Below are positions 36,955 to 45,928 of a stretch of DNA of 64,000 nt, one piece after another. Origin of the DNA: Bacteroidota bacterium (lineage in GTDB: Bacteria; Bacteroidota; Bacteroidia; B-17B0; Aurantibacillaceae); contig JAFLBH010000001.1 in NCBI GenBank assembly GCA_017303905.1, positions 907,809-971,808 of the forward strand. Direction: 5' to 3'. Every line of letters begins with the position of its first letter. Position 1 is the first letter of the stretch. The translations under genes were made by a program, and so were the position numbers. The notes beneath the pieces were generated by a model. It made no database searches and was not told the origin of the DNA. It was given only the letters and a program-made list of their open reading frames with translations.

Positions 36955-37083
36955 CGTCATTCCGACCGTAGGGAGGAATCTTTTCAATAGATTTCTCGTT
37001 ACGCCCTCCTTCTCTACGTTACGGATGCTAAACTCGAAATGACAATTCACAGTAAGCGTCATTCCGACCGTAGGGAGGAATCT
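36955..37083. repeat. Pair of 27-bp direct repeats, REP-like intergenic element
   Basis: An identical 27-base sequence beginning CGTCATTCCGACCGTAGGGA occurs at 36955-36981 and 37057-37083. Each copy is followed by a degenerate inverse (AGATTTCTCGTTACG..., AGATTTCTCTTAACT...) and by CTCGAAATGACA or CTCGAACTGACA, so each unit could fold into an imperfect hairpin. It resembles the TCATTCCGA...GGAATCT interspersed repeats common in Bacteroidota genomes. It fills the 231-base gap between the FAD gene and porT. Confidence 0.75.
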
Positions 37084-37145
37084 GAAAAAAGATTTCTCTT
37101 AACTAAAGTTCTCGACTACGCTCGAACTGACACTTACTAATTATT

Positions 37146-37901
37146 TTACCCCTCAAACGTAAGAGAAAACACGACCATGCGCGAATTCACCTTGTCAACA
37201 CTCTTTGCAAATATATTGTTATCGCGGTAAATTAAGTTTTTGGTACCATTCATTATTTTTAATTCCATTCCGAATTTAAAATACTGCAAATAAAAATCCA
37301 CACCGGCACCGGCGCTGTAAATAAAATCATCTCGCTTAATTCGCACGGCATCATCTAATCGGTTGGCATTACTGCTCACGGCTGCCGCTTTTTTATTCGA
37401 AGCTAAATCCAAAGCATAAGCCCCCCCGCCAATGACGTAAGCGCCAAAATTACCCATGCGTTTGGATTGTAACTTTAATTCAATCGGAAAAATCAGAAAA
37501 GTTGATTCAACACCTTTTACAAATATTTTGGTGCTATCGTGTTTAGCATTTTGCAAGGTGTATTCTAAAGAGCGCGAGCCAAAGCTGATATTGGGTGTAA
37601 AGCGCGCGCGTAAATATTCGTGCACGCGAATATCACAAACAATACCTAATGCAAATCCCGGATCGCCCTTGGTGTAAACGCTTCTGATTTTATAACGCAC
37701 ATCATCAATAACAGTATCTGGAAAGGCGGCGTTACTTACGGTATGAATTCTGAAGTCGGTGTGATTGGCAGCAATGGTAAAACCAAAATGCAATTTCCCT
37801 TTGTAAAAATTACGGAGATTGGTGCCCATTCCATCACTTTGCTGACTAAAGCTCTGAAGGAAGCCAATCAAAAAAAGCGTTATGAATTTTACTGCTCTCA
37901 A
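37146..37901 (-). CDS. porT: PorT-like outer-membrane protein of the type IX secretion system
   Basis: A 251-residue beta-barrel-type protein with a signal peptide (MRAVKFITLFLIGFLQSFSQ). The mature start NLRNFYKGKLHFGFTIAANHTDFRI, the FALGIVCDIRVHEYLRARFTPNISFG strand pair and the closing NSRMVVFSLTFEG follow the pattern of PorT/SprT. PorT is an outer-membrane barrel required for T9SS function in Porphyromonas and Flavobacterium. Its presence fits the T9SS cargo genes in this window. A generic outer-membrane barrel (PorT family in the broad sense) is the alternative. It lies 36 bases downstream of lepA on the same strand. Confidence 0.72.
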   Translation of the reverse strand: MRAVKFITLFLIGFLQSFSQQSDGMGTNLRNFYKGKLHFGFTIAANHTDFRIHTVSNAAFPDTVIDDVRYKIRSVYTKGDPGFALGIVCDIRVHEYLRARFTPNISFGSRSLEYTLQNAKHDSTKIFVKGVESTFLIFPIELKLQSKRMGNFGAYVIGGGAYALDLASNKKAAAVSSNANRLDDAVRIKRDDFIYSAGAGVDFYLQYFKFGMELKIMNGTKNLIYRDNNIFAKSVDKVNSRMVVFSLTFEG

Positions 37902-37937
37902 CTTAATTTATAACGTGTAAATAATGATTTTATTACA

Positions 37938-39728
37938 CTAATCGTTTAGCTTTAACACAGCCATGAAGGCACTTTGCGGAATCTCTACACTACCAACTTG
38001 CTTCATGCGCTTTTTACCTTCTTTTTGTTTTTCCAATAATTTACGCTTACGGCTGATATCACCACCATAACATTTCGCAGTTACGTCTTTACGAATCGCG
38101 CGAATGGTTTCACGCGCAATAATTTTAGCGCCCACTGCAGCCTGAATAGGAATTTCAAATTGCTGACGCGGGATTAATTCTTTCAATTTTTCGCAAATCT
38201 TTTTACCGAATTCATAGGCATTACTGCGATGTATTAAGGCAGATAATGCATCCACTTGCTCGCCATTCAATAAAATATCCAACTTCACTAAATCAGATTG
38301 TTTCATGCCTATTGGATGATAATCGAAAGAAGCATAACCTTTAGAGATAGATTTTAATCGGTCGAAGAAATCAAATACAACTTCTCCTAATGGCATTTCA
38401 AAAACTAATTCAACGCGATCGGCAGTTAAATAATTTTGAGTAACAATTTGTCCGCGCTTCTCAATACACAAACTCATTACCGGACCAATAAATTCTGATT
38501 TAGTAATGATATTTGCTTTTATATAAGGTTCTTCTACATAATCAATGAGTGCAGGATCAGGTAAGTCGCTCGGATTGTTTACCGTTATGACCTCACCGTT
38601 AGTTTTGTATGCAATGTAACTTACGTTTGGTACAGTGGTAATAACCGTCATGTTGAACTCACGTTCCAAACGTTCCTGTACAATCTCCATGTGTAACATG
38701 CCTAAGAATCCGCAACGGAATCCGAATCCTAATGCCGCAGAACTTTCCGGTTCCCAGGTCAATGAAGCATCATTTAATTGTAACTTCTCCATTGAGTAAC
38801 GAAGCTCTTCGAAATCTTCAGTATCTACAGGATAAATACCGGCAAATACCATTGGTTTTACATCTTCAAATCCTTTAATTGCTTCTTTACATGGATTTGC
38901 AACAGTGGTAATCGTATCACCCACTTTTACCTCACGCGCTTCTTTAATTCCGGAAATAATATAACCTACATCGCCGGTTTTTACGATATCACGAGGTTCT
39001 TGTTTTAAACGTAATACACCAATTTCATCGGCATTGTATTCCATGCCTGTATTCACAAATTTTACTTTGTCGCCTTTCTTTAACTGTCCGTTATAAATAC
39101 GGAAGTAAGCAATAATACCTCTGAAAGAATTAAATACAGAATCAAAAATCAATGCTTGTAATGGACCATTCTCATCACCGCTAGGGGCAGGAATTCTATC
39201 TACAATCGCTTCTAAAATTTCATGTACGCCTTGTCCGGTTTTTCCGGAAGCCGACATAATATCTTCGCGCTTGCAACCTAATAAATCTACAATTTGATCT
39301 TTTACTAATTCAGGCTCTGCGCTTGGTAAATCTATTTTATTCATGATTGGAATAATTTCCAAATCATGTTCTAAGGCTAAATATAAATTCGAAATAGTTT
39401 GTGCTTGTATACCCTGTGCAGCGTCTACAATTAATAAAGCACCTTCGCACGCCGCAATTGAACGCGATACTTCGTAACTAAAGTCAACGTGACCCGGCGT
39501 ATCAATCAAATTCAAAACATACTTCTCGCCTTTGTACATGTAATCCATTTGAATGGCGTGACTCTTAATGGTAATCCCGCGCTCTTTCTCTAGATCCATG
39601 TCATCCAAAACCTGATCTTGCATCTCGCGTTTGCTAATGGTGTTTGTATATTCCAATAGGCGGTCGGCAAGTGTGCTTTTTCCGTGGTCGATATGGGCAA
39701 TAATGCAAAAGTTCCTGATGTTCTTCAT
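37938..39728 (-). CDS. lepA: Elongation factor 4 (LepA), ribosome back-translocating GTPase
   Basis: 596 residues from ATG 39728 ([27 protein letters not shown]). An in-frame TTG 33 bases upstream falls in the promoter. G-domain motifs are [17 protein letters not shown] and [12 protein letters not shown]-like domains and the LepA-specific C-terminus ([31 protein letters not shown]) follow. Its length matches the family (about 600). LepA acts on stalled or mispaired ribosomes. porT is downstream on the same strand. Confidence 0.97.
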   Translation of the reverse strand: MKNIRNFCIIAHIDHGKSTLADRLLEYTNTISKREMQDQVLDDMDLEKERGITIKSHAIQMDYMYKGEKYVLNLIDTPGHVDFSYEVSRSIAACEGALLIVDAAQGIQAQTISNLYLALEHDLEIIPIMNKIDLPSAEPELVKDQIVDLLGCKREDIMSASGKTGQGVHEILEAIVDRIPAPSGDENGPLQALIFDSVFNSFRGIIAYFRIYNGQLKKGDKVKFVNTGMEYNADEIGVLRLKQEPRDIVKTGDVGYIISGIKEAREVKVGDTITTVANPCKEAIKGFEDVKPMVFAGIYPVDTEDFEELRYSMEKLQLNDASLTWEPESSAALGFGFRCGFLGMLHMEIVQERLEREFNMTVITTVPNVSYIAYKTNGEVITVNNPSDLPDPALIDYVEEPYIKANIITKSEFIGPVMSLCIEKRGQIVTQNYLTADRVELVFEMPLGEVVFDFFDRLKSISKGYASFDYHPIGMKQSDLVKLDILLNGEQVDALSALIHRSNAYEFGKKICEKLKELIPRQQFEIPIQAAVGAKIIARETIRAIRKDVTAKCYGGDISRKRKLLEKQKEGKKRMKQVGSVEIPQSAFMAVLKLND

Positions 39729-39758
39729 AATGTGCTTAAACTCAAAAAAATAAGAGAG

Positions 39759-39766
39759 CAAATATA
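39759..39766 (-). promoter_or_regulatory. -7 element of lepA (TATATTTG)
   Basis: The minus strand reads TATATTTG at 39766-39759, 30 bases before the lepA ATG at 39728. This supports the ATG and argues against the in-frame TTG at 39761. Confidence 0.62.
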
Positions 39767-39826
39767 CAAATAAAGTGCCTTATATTATCGAAAAATTTTG
39801 CACCTTTGTAACCCAAAATTTAAAAT

Positions 39827-41260
39827 ATGGCACGTGTTAAAATCAAAGAAATCTTAGGGTTAAGTCCTCAAAATCAGGAAATAACAGTAAAAGGCTGGGT
39901 GCGCACCTTTCGTAACAATCAGTTTATTGCGTTGAATGACGGTTCAACCAATAATAATTTACAGGTGGTGGTTGATTTTAATAATACGCCGGAAACAATT
40001 TTAAAACGTATTACAACCGGTGCGGCTATTGCGGCTACCGGGACTTTAATTGCATCGCAGGGTAAAGGACAAACCGTTGAATTAGTTGCAAAGTCAGTTG
40101 AAATTATTGGCGACAGCGATGCGGAAAAGTATCCGTTGCAGCCAAAGAAACATAGTTTGGAATTTTTACGTGAGATTGCGCATTTGCGTTTTCGTACCAA
40201 TACATTCGGTGCGGTGTTTCGCATTCGTCATTCTTTAGCGTATGCCATCCACAAGTTTTTCAACGATAAAGGATTTTTGTATTTACATACACCAATCATT
40301 ACAGCGAGTGATGCGGAAGGTGCCGGCGAAACTTTTCATGTAACAAATTTTGATTTGAATAACATTCCGCGTAATGAGCAAGGTGAAATAAATTACAAAG
40401 AAGATTTTTTTGGTAAGTCTACTAATCTAACGGTGAGCGGACAGCTCGAGGGTGAGTTGGGCGCCATGGCTTTTGGAGATATTTATACATTTGGGCCAAC
40501 TTTCAGAGCGGAAAACTCTAACACCGCACGACATCTTGCTGAGTTCTGGATGATAGAACCTGAAATGGCTTTTTATGATTTAAATGACAATATGGATCTG
40601 GCGGAAGAATTATTACACTATGTAATTCGTTACGCGCTGGAGCATAACAAAGAAGATATTGAGTTTTTAACGCAACGTTTATTAGACGAAGAAAAACAAA
40701 AGCCACAAAACGAACGCAGCGAAATGAATTTGATGGAGAAATTAAATTTCTGTATCAACAATAAGTTTGAGCGTGTAACGTATACTGAAGCAATTTCTAT
40801 TTTAAGAGAGAGTAATCATAATAAGAAAAAGAAATTCCAGTATTTAGTAAACGAGTGGGGAGTTGACTTACAAAGTGAGCATGAGCGTTATTTGGTAGAA
40901 AAGCATTTCAATAAACCGGTTATCTTAACCGACTATCCAAAAAACATTAAAGCGTTTTACATGCGTCAGAACGACGATGGAAAAACCGTAAGAGCTATGG
41001 ATATTTTATTCCCTGGTATCGGAGAGATTGTAGGAGGTTCGCAACGTGAAGAGCGTTTGGAATTGTTAGAGCAACGCATGAAGGAGATGAACATTCCTGC
41101 AGAAGAATTGAGTTGGTATTTAGACACCAGACGATTTGGATCTTGTCCGCATGCCGGATTTGGTTTGGGTTTTGAGCGATTAGTTTTATTCGTAACGGGC
41201 ATGACTAATATCCGCGACGTGATTCCATTCCCGAGAACTCCTAAGAATTGTGAATTCTAA
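39827..41260 (+). CDS. asnS: Asparaginyl-tRNA synthetase
   Basis: A 477-residue class IIb synthetase. The N-terminal anticodon-binding OB fold (about residues 15-115; [22 protein letters not shown]) is followed by the catalytic core with motif 2 [21 protein letters not shown] and motif 3 [15 protein letters not shown]. The AsnRS-like ending is [15 protein letters not shown]. It charges tRNA-Asn with asparagine, so this organism need not rely on the amidotransferase route for Asn-tRNA. It is divergent from lepA. Confidence 0.96.
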   Translation: MARVKIKEILGLSPQNQEITVKGWVRTFRNNQFIALNDGSTNNNLQVVVDFNNTPETILKRITTGAAIAATGTLIASQGKGQTVELVAKSVEIIGDSDAEKYPLQPKKHSLEFLREIAHLRFRTNTFGAVFRIRHSLAYAIHKFFNDKGFLYLHTPIITASDAEGAGETFHVTNFDLNNIPRNEQGEINYKEDFFGKSTNLTVSGQLEGELGAMAFGDIYTFGPTFRAENSNTARHLAEFWMIEPEMAFYDLNDNMDLAEELLHYVIRYALEHNKEDIEFLTQRLLDEEKQKPQNERSEMNLMEKLNFCINNKFERVTYTEAISILRESNHNKKKKFQYLVNEWGVDLQSEHERYLVEKHFNKPVILTDYPKNIKAFYMRQNDDGKTVRAMDILFPGIGEIVGGSQREERLELLEQRMKEMNIPAEELSWYLDTRRFGSCPHAGFGLGFERLVLFVTGMTNIRDVIPFPRTPKNCEF

Positions 41261-41283
41261 GTAAATTTTTGTAAGTTTGATAT

Positions 41284-41487
41284 ATGAGAGGATTTAGTCA
41301 AATAGTTGAGGATATTAAGAAACTATCCTTGAGTGAGAAGGAAGAGTTACAAGCTTTGCTGGAAAAATATTTAATTGAAGCGCGCAGGGATGAAATTCAA
41401 TCCCATTTTGAAGAAAGTAAAGAAGAGTATAAAAAGGGAAAATTGAAATCCTCATCAAACATCAATAGTTTGAAAAAGTTACTTTAA
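41284..41487 (+). CDS. Putative antitoxin of a type II toxin-antitoxin pair
   Basis: A 67-residue, highly charged helical protein (MRGFSQIVEDIKKLSLSEKEELQALLEKYLIEARRD). The LSLSEKEELQALLEK helix is common in small antitoxins that partner RelE/ParE-fold toxins. Only 2 bases separate it from the toxin gene. It lacks an obvious DNA-binding domain, so self-regulation would need another mechanism. Confidence 0.68.
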   Translation: MRGFSQIVEDIKKLSLSEKEELQALLEKYLIEARRDEIQSHFEESKEEYKKGKLKSSSNINSLKKLL

Positions 41488-41489
41488 TT

Positions 41490-41756
41490 ATGATTGAAGT
41501 TGCATTTAGTTCTTCATTTAAGAAAGCTTTCAAACGGATTTCACGAAACAAAGCATTAGAGAAAAAGTTTTGGTCACGATTGGAAGTATTTATGGAGGAC
41601 CCTTCTGACGTTAGACTTAAAACGCATAAGTTATCCGGAAAGTTAAAGGACTTGTGGAGTTTTTCTATAGAGTATGATGTGCGCGTTATTTTTTATTTTT
41701 CAGATAAAACTCATGCGGTTTTCATCGATATTGGAACACATAATGAAGTGTATTAA
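41490..41756 (+). CDS. RelE/YafQ-fold toxin
   Basis: An 88-residue protein. It opens IEVAFSSSFKKAFKRISRN, continues through RLKTHKLSGKLKDLWSFSIEYDVRVIFYF and ends IDIGTHNEVY. These are the phrases of the YafQ/RelE plasmid-stabilisation family: the H-K-L-x-G-x-L core, the central W, and a C-terminal T-H-x-E-V-Y carrying the presumed catalytic His. Such toxins cut mRNA on the ribosome. It is paired with the preceding gene and placed between asnS and uvrC. Confidence 0.82.
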   Translation: MIEVAFSSSFKKAFKRISRNKALEKKFWSRLEVFMEDPSDVRLKTHKLSGKLKDLWSFSIEYDVRVIFYFSDKTHAVFIDIGTHNEVY

Positions 41757-41785
41757 GGCAAGAACAAATGTTTTTGCCTTTTTTG
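41753..41785 (+). terminator. Terminator after the toxin gene
   Basis: AAGGCAAGAAC and its inverse GTTTTTGCCTT flank a short loop, followed by TTTTTGTTTT. It overlaps the toxin stop codon and isolates the TA pair from uvrC. Confidence 0.78.
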
Positions 41786-41800
41786 TTTTAAATTAGTGAA

Positions 41801-43603
41801 GTGATAGAAGATTTTTCTGAACATATCCAATCCATCATTAAATCCTTACCCGAAACACCGGGTGTGTATCAGTATTACGATAAGGAGAATACTTTATTGT
41901 ATGTGGGGAAAGCCAAGAGTTTAAAAAAACGGGTGAGTTCTTATTTTACCAAAGAGCATGATAACGCGCGTTTACGTTTATTGGTAAAAAAAATCAGCGA
42001 CATCAAAACCGTGAAAGTAAACACGGAGCTGGATGCATTGTTGCTGGAAAATAATTTAATTAAGAATTTAAAGCCGCGTTATAATGTTAATCTGCGCGAC
42101 GATAAAACGTATCCATGGATTATCATTAAGAATGAGAGATTCCCTCGTATATTTTACACGCGCAAACAAATTAAAGACGGCTCAGAGTATTTCGGTCCAT
42201 ATCCTTCCGTTTTGGTGATGCATGCTCTGTTGGATTTAATTAAGCAATTGTTTCCATTGCGTACTTGCAGTTATGATTTATCGGAGCAAAACATTGCCAA
42301 GAAAAAATTCAGAGTGTGTTTGGATTACCATATCGGGAAATGCAAAGGTCCGTGTGAGGGGAAACAAAGTTTTGAGGAGTATGATAATAACATGAAGCAA
42401 ATCCGCAAAATTATTAAAGGCGATTTTGCTTTTGCTTTGAAGGATTTAAAAGCGGAGATGCAAACGTTCTCTGATAATTTGGAATTTGAAAAGGCGGAGG
42501 AGCTGAAACAGAAGATAGATTTGCTGGAAAAATACCAAGGGAAATCAACCATTGTTCATCCTAGCGTAACAGACACTGATGTGTTCGCGGCTATTCACGA
42601 AGAAAGTATTTCCTACGTTAGTTATTTCAAAATTTACAACGGCGCCATTGTGCAGGCGCAGATATTGGAATTGAAAAAGCAGTTGGATGAAACGCCGGAA
42701 GAAATGTTAGTGTTCGCTATCAACGAAATTCGTCAGCGTTTCAATTCCAAGAGTAAAGAAATTATTGTAGCGGAAGAACCGGAGTTTAAATTTCCGGATA
42801 CAAAATATTATGTTCCTAAAATTGGCGATAAAAAACATTTACTTGATTTATGTTTAAAAAATGCCTTATCGCATAAACGCGAGCGTGAGAAGCAAATTGC
42901 TTTAACTGATCCGGAGCGGCACACCACGCGCATCATGCAACAAATGATGAAGGATTTGCACTTGAAGGAGGAGCCGCGACGTATTGAAGGATTCGATAAC
43001 TCTAACATCCAAGGAAATTTTGCCGTAAGTGCAATGCCTGTGTTTATCGACGGTAAGCCGGCAAAAAAAGAGTATCGCCATTTTAATGTAAAAACGGTGG
43101 AAGGTCCTGATGATTTCGCAACGATGGAAGAAGTTATTTACCGCCGTTACTCCCGCGTATTGGAAGAAGGATTGCCTTTACCTCAGTTAATTGTGATTGA
43201 TGGAGGCAAAGGACAATTAGGCGCGGCAGTCAATAGTTTACAAAAGCTGGGTTTGTATGGTAAAATTCCCGTAATAGGAATTGCGAAACGTTTGGAAGAA
43301 ATTTATTTCCCGGGAGATTCTATTCCCTTGTATTTAGATAAACGAAGTGAAACATTACGGGTTATACAACATATACGTGATGAGGCGCACCGTTTCGGAA
43401 TAACACACCATCGCAGCAAACGCAGTCGCGAAACTATTAAAACCGAATTGAGTTTAATAAAGGGTATCAGTGAAGTGACGGCGCTCAAATTACTGAACGA
43501 ATTTAAATCGGTAAAGCAAATAAAAGAAACCTCTCTCGAGGAATTAGCAAAGGTAATTGGACCCGCAAAAGCGCAATTGGTTTGGGATTTTTATCATAAC
43601 TAA
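41801..43603 (+). CDS. uvrC: Excinuclease ABC subunit C
   Basis: A 600-residue nucleotide-excision-repair nuclease starting at GTG 41801. The GIY-YIG domain (about 15-95: TPGVYQYYDKENTLLYVGKAKSLKKRV) makes the 3' cut. A UVR motif (LEFEKAEELKQKIDLL, about 228-245) binds UvrB, the RNase H-like domain (about 380-540: IEGFDNSNIQG, IDGGKGQL) makes the 5' cut, and paired helix-hairpin-helix motifs lie at the end. Its length is normal for the family. It is preceded by its own short intergenic region after the TA terminator. Confidence 0.96.
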   Translation: MIEDFSEHIQSIIKSLPETPGVYQYYDKENTLLYVGKAKSLKKRVSSYFTKEHDNARLRLLVKKISDIKTVKVNTELDALLLENNLIKNLKPRYNVNLRDDKTYPWIIIKNERFPRIFYTRKQIKDGSEYFGPYPSVLVMHALLDLIKQLFPLRTCSYDLSEQNIAKKKFRVCLDYHIGKCKGPCEGKQSFEEYDNNMKQIRKIIKGDFAFALKDLKAEMQTFSDNLEFEKAEELKQKIDLLEKYQGKSTIVHPSVTDTDVFAAIHEESISYVSYFKIYNGAIVQAQILELKKQLDETPEEMLVFAINEIRQRFNSKSKEIIVAEEPEFKFPDTKYYVPKIGDKKHLLDLCLKNALSHKREREKQIALTDPERHTTRIMQQMMKDLHLKEEPRRIEGFDNSNIQGNFAVSAMPVFIDGKPAKKEYRHFNVKTVEGPDDFATMEEVIYRRYSRVLEEGLPLPQLIVIDGGKGQLGAAVNSLQKLGLYGKIPVIGIAKRLEEIYFPGDSIPLYLDKRSETLRVIQHIRDEAHRFGITHHRSKRSRETIKTELSLIKGISEVTALKLLNEFKSVKQIKETSLEELAKVIGPAKAQLVWDFYHN

Positions 43604-43663
43604 AATTGCATTCTGTAAACCAAACAGATACAAATTGACGCTGGTTTTTCTCTTAAACTATTT

Positions 43664-43671
43664 TATGTTTG
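43664..43671 (+). promoter_or_regulatory. -7 element (TATGTTTG) before the 43686 gene
   Basis: TATGTTTG ends 14 bases before the ATG at 43686 and matches TAnnTTTG. Confidence 0.5.
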
Positions 43672-43685
43672 TATAGCATTTATCC

Positions 43686-44327
43686 ATGATAAAACGCATA
43701 TTCATATTTGTTTTTTCTCTATCAGCACTACTTACTTTTTCCCAAAGCGATAAGCAGTTTAAAAGATGGATAAAGGAACTTGATACCGTACAAAGTATGA
43801 GTTCGCTTCAACGTATTGAGCAGGGATTAACCGGCATGGTGAAGGAGGAGAAAAAACTGAAACAATCTTTGTATTATGCATCTTTAGCCAATTTATTAAT
43901 GGCTATTAAGAGTGGCACGACCGAAGTAGATGATTATTGTCGTCGCGCCGATTTATATTTAAAAAAGTTAGACTCGTTAAGTCCGAACAATTCGGAAATA
44001 CATGTGCTATTATCAATGAGTGCGGGAATAAAAATAGGTGTTGATCCTTCTACACGTCAAACTAAATTCGGAGCATTAGCAAACAAACATGCCGAGCGAG
44101 CCATTGCATTAAATTCGAATAATCCGCGCGCTTATTTAATTAAAGCTAAGACAGTGATGAATGCGCCGCCGAAATTGGGGGGCGGACCAAAGTTCGCTTT
44201 AAAATTCTATGAGAAATCATTGGAAAAATTCAAATCTTTTAAACCGTTAGATGATACGGAGCCTGATTGGGGAGAAACGATGGCGAAAGCAGATCTTGCT
44301 TATTGTAAATCAAAACTGGCGAAATAG
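43686..44327 (+). CDS. Secreted TPR-like protein, function unknown
   Basis: A 213-residue protein with a signal peptide (MIKRIFIFVFSLSALLTFSQ) and helical, TPR-like pairs (YYASLANLLMAIK, HAERAIALNSNNPRAYLIKAKTVM). The phrase APPKLGGGPKFALKFYEKSLEKF is characteristic of a Bacteroidota family of exported TPR-like proteins whose function I do not know. It stands alone with its own promoter. Confidence 0.72.
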   Translation: MIKRIFIFVFSLSALLTFSQSDKQFKRWIKELDTVQSMSSLQRIEQGLTGMVKEEKKLKQSLYYASLANLLMAIKSGTTEVDDYCRRADLYLKKLDSLSPNNSEIHVLLSMSAGIKIGVDPSTRQTKFGALANKHAERAIALNSNNPRAYLIKAKTVMNAPPKLGGGPKFALKFYEKSLEKFKSFKPLDDTEPDWGETMAKADLAYCKSKLAK

Positions 44328-44377
44328 CAACATAAATTGTTTTTAACTAATTGATTAATAATTATTTATTAAATATA

Positions 44378-44409
44378 TTTGGTTTATAATATAAACTACT
44401 TTATGTTTG
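44378..44409 (+). promoter_or_regulatory. Bacteroidota promoter before the membrane protein/winged-helix/2TM cassette
   Basis: TTTG at 44378-44381, 20 bases, TATGTTTG at 44402-44409; the ATG is 26 bases further on. The upstream TATATTTG at 44374 overlaps the -33 box and could itself serve as a second -7 element. Confidence 0.65.
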
Positions 44410-44435
44410 TGAAGTCAAATTAAATACATCAAATA

Positions 44436-45017
44436 ATGGAAAATAATTTAACTCCGGAACAAAGTCTTGCGCTTATTGATAACATGATTAATAAGGCTAA
44501 AAATAAATTGGCGGATGATGGCTTCCTTTTAATTTTTTGGGGATGGCTTGTGGCTGCATCAGCTTTAATTCATTTTGTTTGCATTAAGTTACAAATAGAG
44601 TGGGGTCAATATGTTTGGGTTACTTTCATGCCTTTAGGAGGAGTATTTTCTGCTGTGTATGGAATTCGCCAGAGCAAAAAAGTAAAAGTTAAAACATATG
44701 TTGATGCCTACCTTAGTGCTTTATGGATTGCTTTCGGCATTGCTTTATTCCTTACAATTATTTTTATCGGATTACACGGCGTTAAATCAACCTACTTTTT
44801 CCTTATGTTACTTTACGGTATAGCTACATTCGTTTCCGGCGGGATACTAGATTTTAAACCATTGAAAATTGGGAGTCTGTTTTCATTTGCCTGTGCCGTT
44901 GTTTCTGTATTCTGCAACGAAACCGATTTGTTATTAGTAATTGCTGTTGCAATTATCAGCAGTTACGTTATTCCTGGTCATTTACTTAGATTAAAATTTA
45001 AATCAGAGAATGTTTAA
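44436..45017 (+). CDS. Six-helix membrane protein, unknown
   Basis: A 193-residue protein. A short soluble N-terminal helix (LTPEQSLALIDNMINKAKNKL) precedes five or six membrane helices (such as FLLIFWGWLVAASALIHFVCI). I do not recognise a named family. Its last 8 bases overlap the winged-helix regulator gene, so the two are probably made together, and the regulator may control this protein. Confidence 0.75.
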   Translation: MENNLTPEQSLALIDNMINKAKNKLADDGFLLIFWGWLVAASALIHFVCIKLQIEWGQYVWVTFMPLGGVFSAVYGIRQSKKVKVKTYVDAYLSALWIAFGIALFLTIIFIGLHGVKSTYFFLMLLYGIATFVSGGILDFKPLKIGSLFSFACAVVSVFCNETDLLLVIAVAIISSYVIPGHLLRLKFKSENV

Positions 45018-45300
45018 AGATCTGGATCCCATATTGCATTCTCAATTACGATTGGCAATTGTTTCTTTGTTAGTTTCTGTGAAGGAAGCTGAATTCACCT
45101 ATTTGAAAGAGCAAACAAACTCTAGTGCCGGAAATTTAAGCGTGCAAATTCAAAAGTTGAAGGAAGCGGGGTACATTGAAGTGGAGAAAAAGTTTAAAGA
45201 CAATTATCCGCAAACAAACTGCAGAATTACATCAGCAGGTATTCACGCTTTTGATGAATATGTAAAAAACATTAAGCAGTATTTAACTAAATCAAAATAA
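45010..45300 (+). CDS. Winged-helix transcriptional regulator
   Basis: A 96-residue single-domain winged helix. HSQLRLAIVSLLVSVKEAEFTYLKEQTN is the first helix pair, NLSVQIQKLKEAGYIEVEKKF is the recognition helix leading to the wing, and CRITSAGIHAFDEYVKNIKQYL is the dimerisation helix. It looks like the small MarR/ArsR-like regulators (HTH_34 type) with no ligand domain. It overlaps the membrane-protein gene by 8 bases and lies 3 bases before the 2TM gene. It probably regulates its own cassette. Confidence 0.86.
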   Translation: MFKDLDPILHSQLRLAIVSLLVSVKEAEFTYLKEQTNSSAGNLSVQIQKLKEAGYIEVEKKFKDNYPQTNCRITSAGIHAFDEYVKNIKQYLTKSK

Positions 45301-45303
45301 ATA

Positions 45304-45594
45304 ATGGAAACAGAAAAAGATAAGTTGCTTTGGAAAGAAGCAAAAAAGCGCGTAGGTTTTAAAAATCATTTAATCACCTACATTTTAGTAAATATATTTT
45401 TTTGGGGAATGTGGTTCATTGGTGATAGGCATACTACACACAATGGATTACCTTGGCCAATTTTTCCAACGCTTGGTTGGGGCTTTGGATTATTTTGGCA
45501 TTTTGCCGGTACCTATCTTCGGGGAGATAAAGTAGGTGCGGTTGAACGCGAATACGAAAAACTTAAGAAGCGTGAGGAACAAAAAAATTCCTAA
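45304..45594 (+). CDS. 2TM domain-containing protein
   Basis: A 96-residue protein built around the 2TM domain. It starts with a charged helix (KLLWKEAKKRVGFKNHLITYILVN), then membrane helix 1 (IFFWGMWFIGD), a short loop, membrane helix 2 (PTLGWGFGLFWHFAGTYL), and a charged tail. The domain is often found next to LytTR or winged-helix regulators in Bacteroidota; its function is unknown. Its stop overlaps the end of the convergent lipoprotein gene by 4 bases. Confidence 0.85.
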   Translation: METEKDKLLWKEAKKRVGFKNHLITYILVNIFFWGMWFIGDRHTTHNGLPWPIFPTLGWGFGLFWHFAGTYLRGDKVGAVEREYEKLKKREEQKNS

Positions 45595-45815
45595 GCGTCT
45601 TCTAAATGACAATCTTTTAATCCGCCGCCCGATAGTTCATCGTTGTTCTCACAGCCTTGCTCTGTAGCCGCTTTGGTAAACGGTCCGGTTTTCATTTTAT
45701 CTCCGTACGATTTTTCTCCGGAGTCGGTATGCGTGCAAACGCAAACGTATTCTTTTTGGCAAGAAGTAAAAGCCATTCCTGCTGCCAAAAAAATGATGAG
45801 GCTCACTTTTTTCAT
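45591..45815 (-). CDS. Small cysteine-containing lipoprotein
   Basis: A 74-residue protein with a lipoprotein signal ending AFTSC (Cys19), followed by a 55-residue mature part with further cysteines (CVCTH, QGCENN, DCHLED). Disulfide bonds are likely. Small lipoproteins of this type are common and unassigned in Bacteroidota. A TATTTTTG -7 element lies 13-20 bases upstream. Confidence 0.75.
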   Translation of the reverse strand: MKKVSLIIFLAAGMAFTSCQKEYVCVCTHTDSGEKSYGDKMKTGPFTKAATEQGCENNDELSGGGLKDCHLEDA

Positions 45816-45828
45816 AAAAATCTTTTTA

Positions 45829-45836
45829 CAAAAATA
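45829..45836 (-). promoter_or_regulatory. -7 element of the small lipoprotein gene
   Basis: The minus strand reads TATTTTTG, a match to TAnnTTTG, 13 bases before the ATG at 45815. Confidence 0.4.
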
Positions 45837-45884
45837 AGCGGCTTTAAAAAATCAGTGAATACCCGCCGGTGGGTATATTCAAAA

Positions 45885-45914
45885 AAAAAAGGCGGTACAT
45901 GACCGCCTTTTTTC
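45885..45914 (-). terminator. Terminator of the 45929 giant gene
   Basis: GGCGGT, ACATG, ACCGCC flanked by ten A on one side and six T on the other. On the minus strand the stem is followed by a T run, 14 bases beyond the stop. Confidence 0.88.
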
Positions 45915-45928
45915 TCGTTGCTGTTTTA

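Noticed and set aside
36955..37083. Possible insertion sequence ends
   Set aside because: There is no transposase gene and no target duplication; the 27-bp copies are direct, not terminal inverted, repeats.
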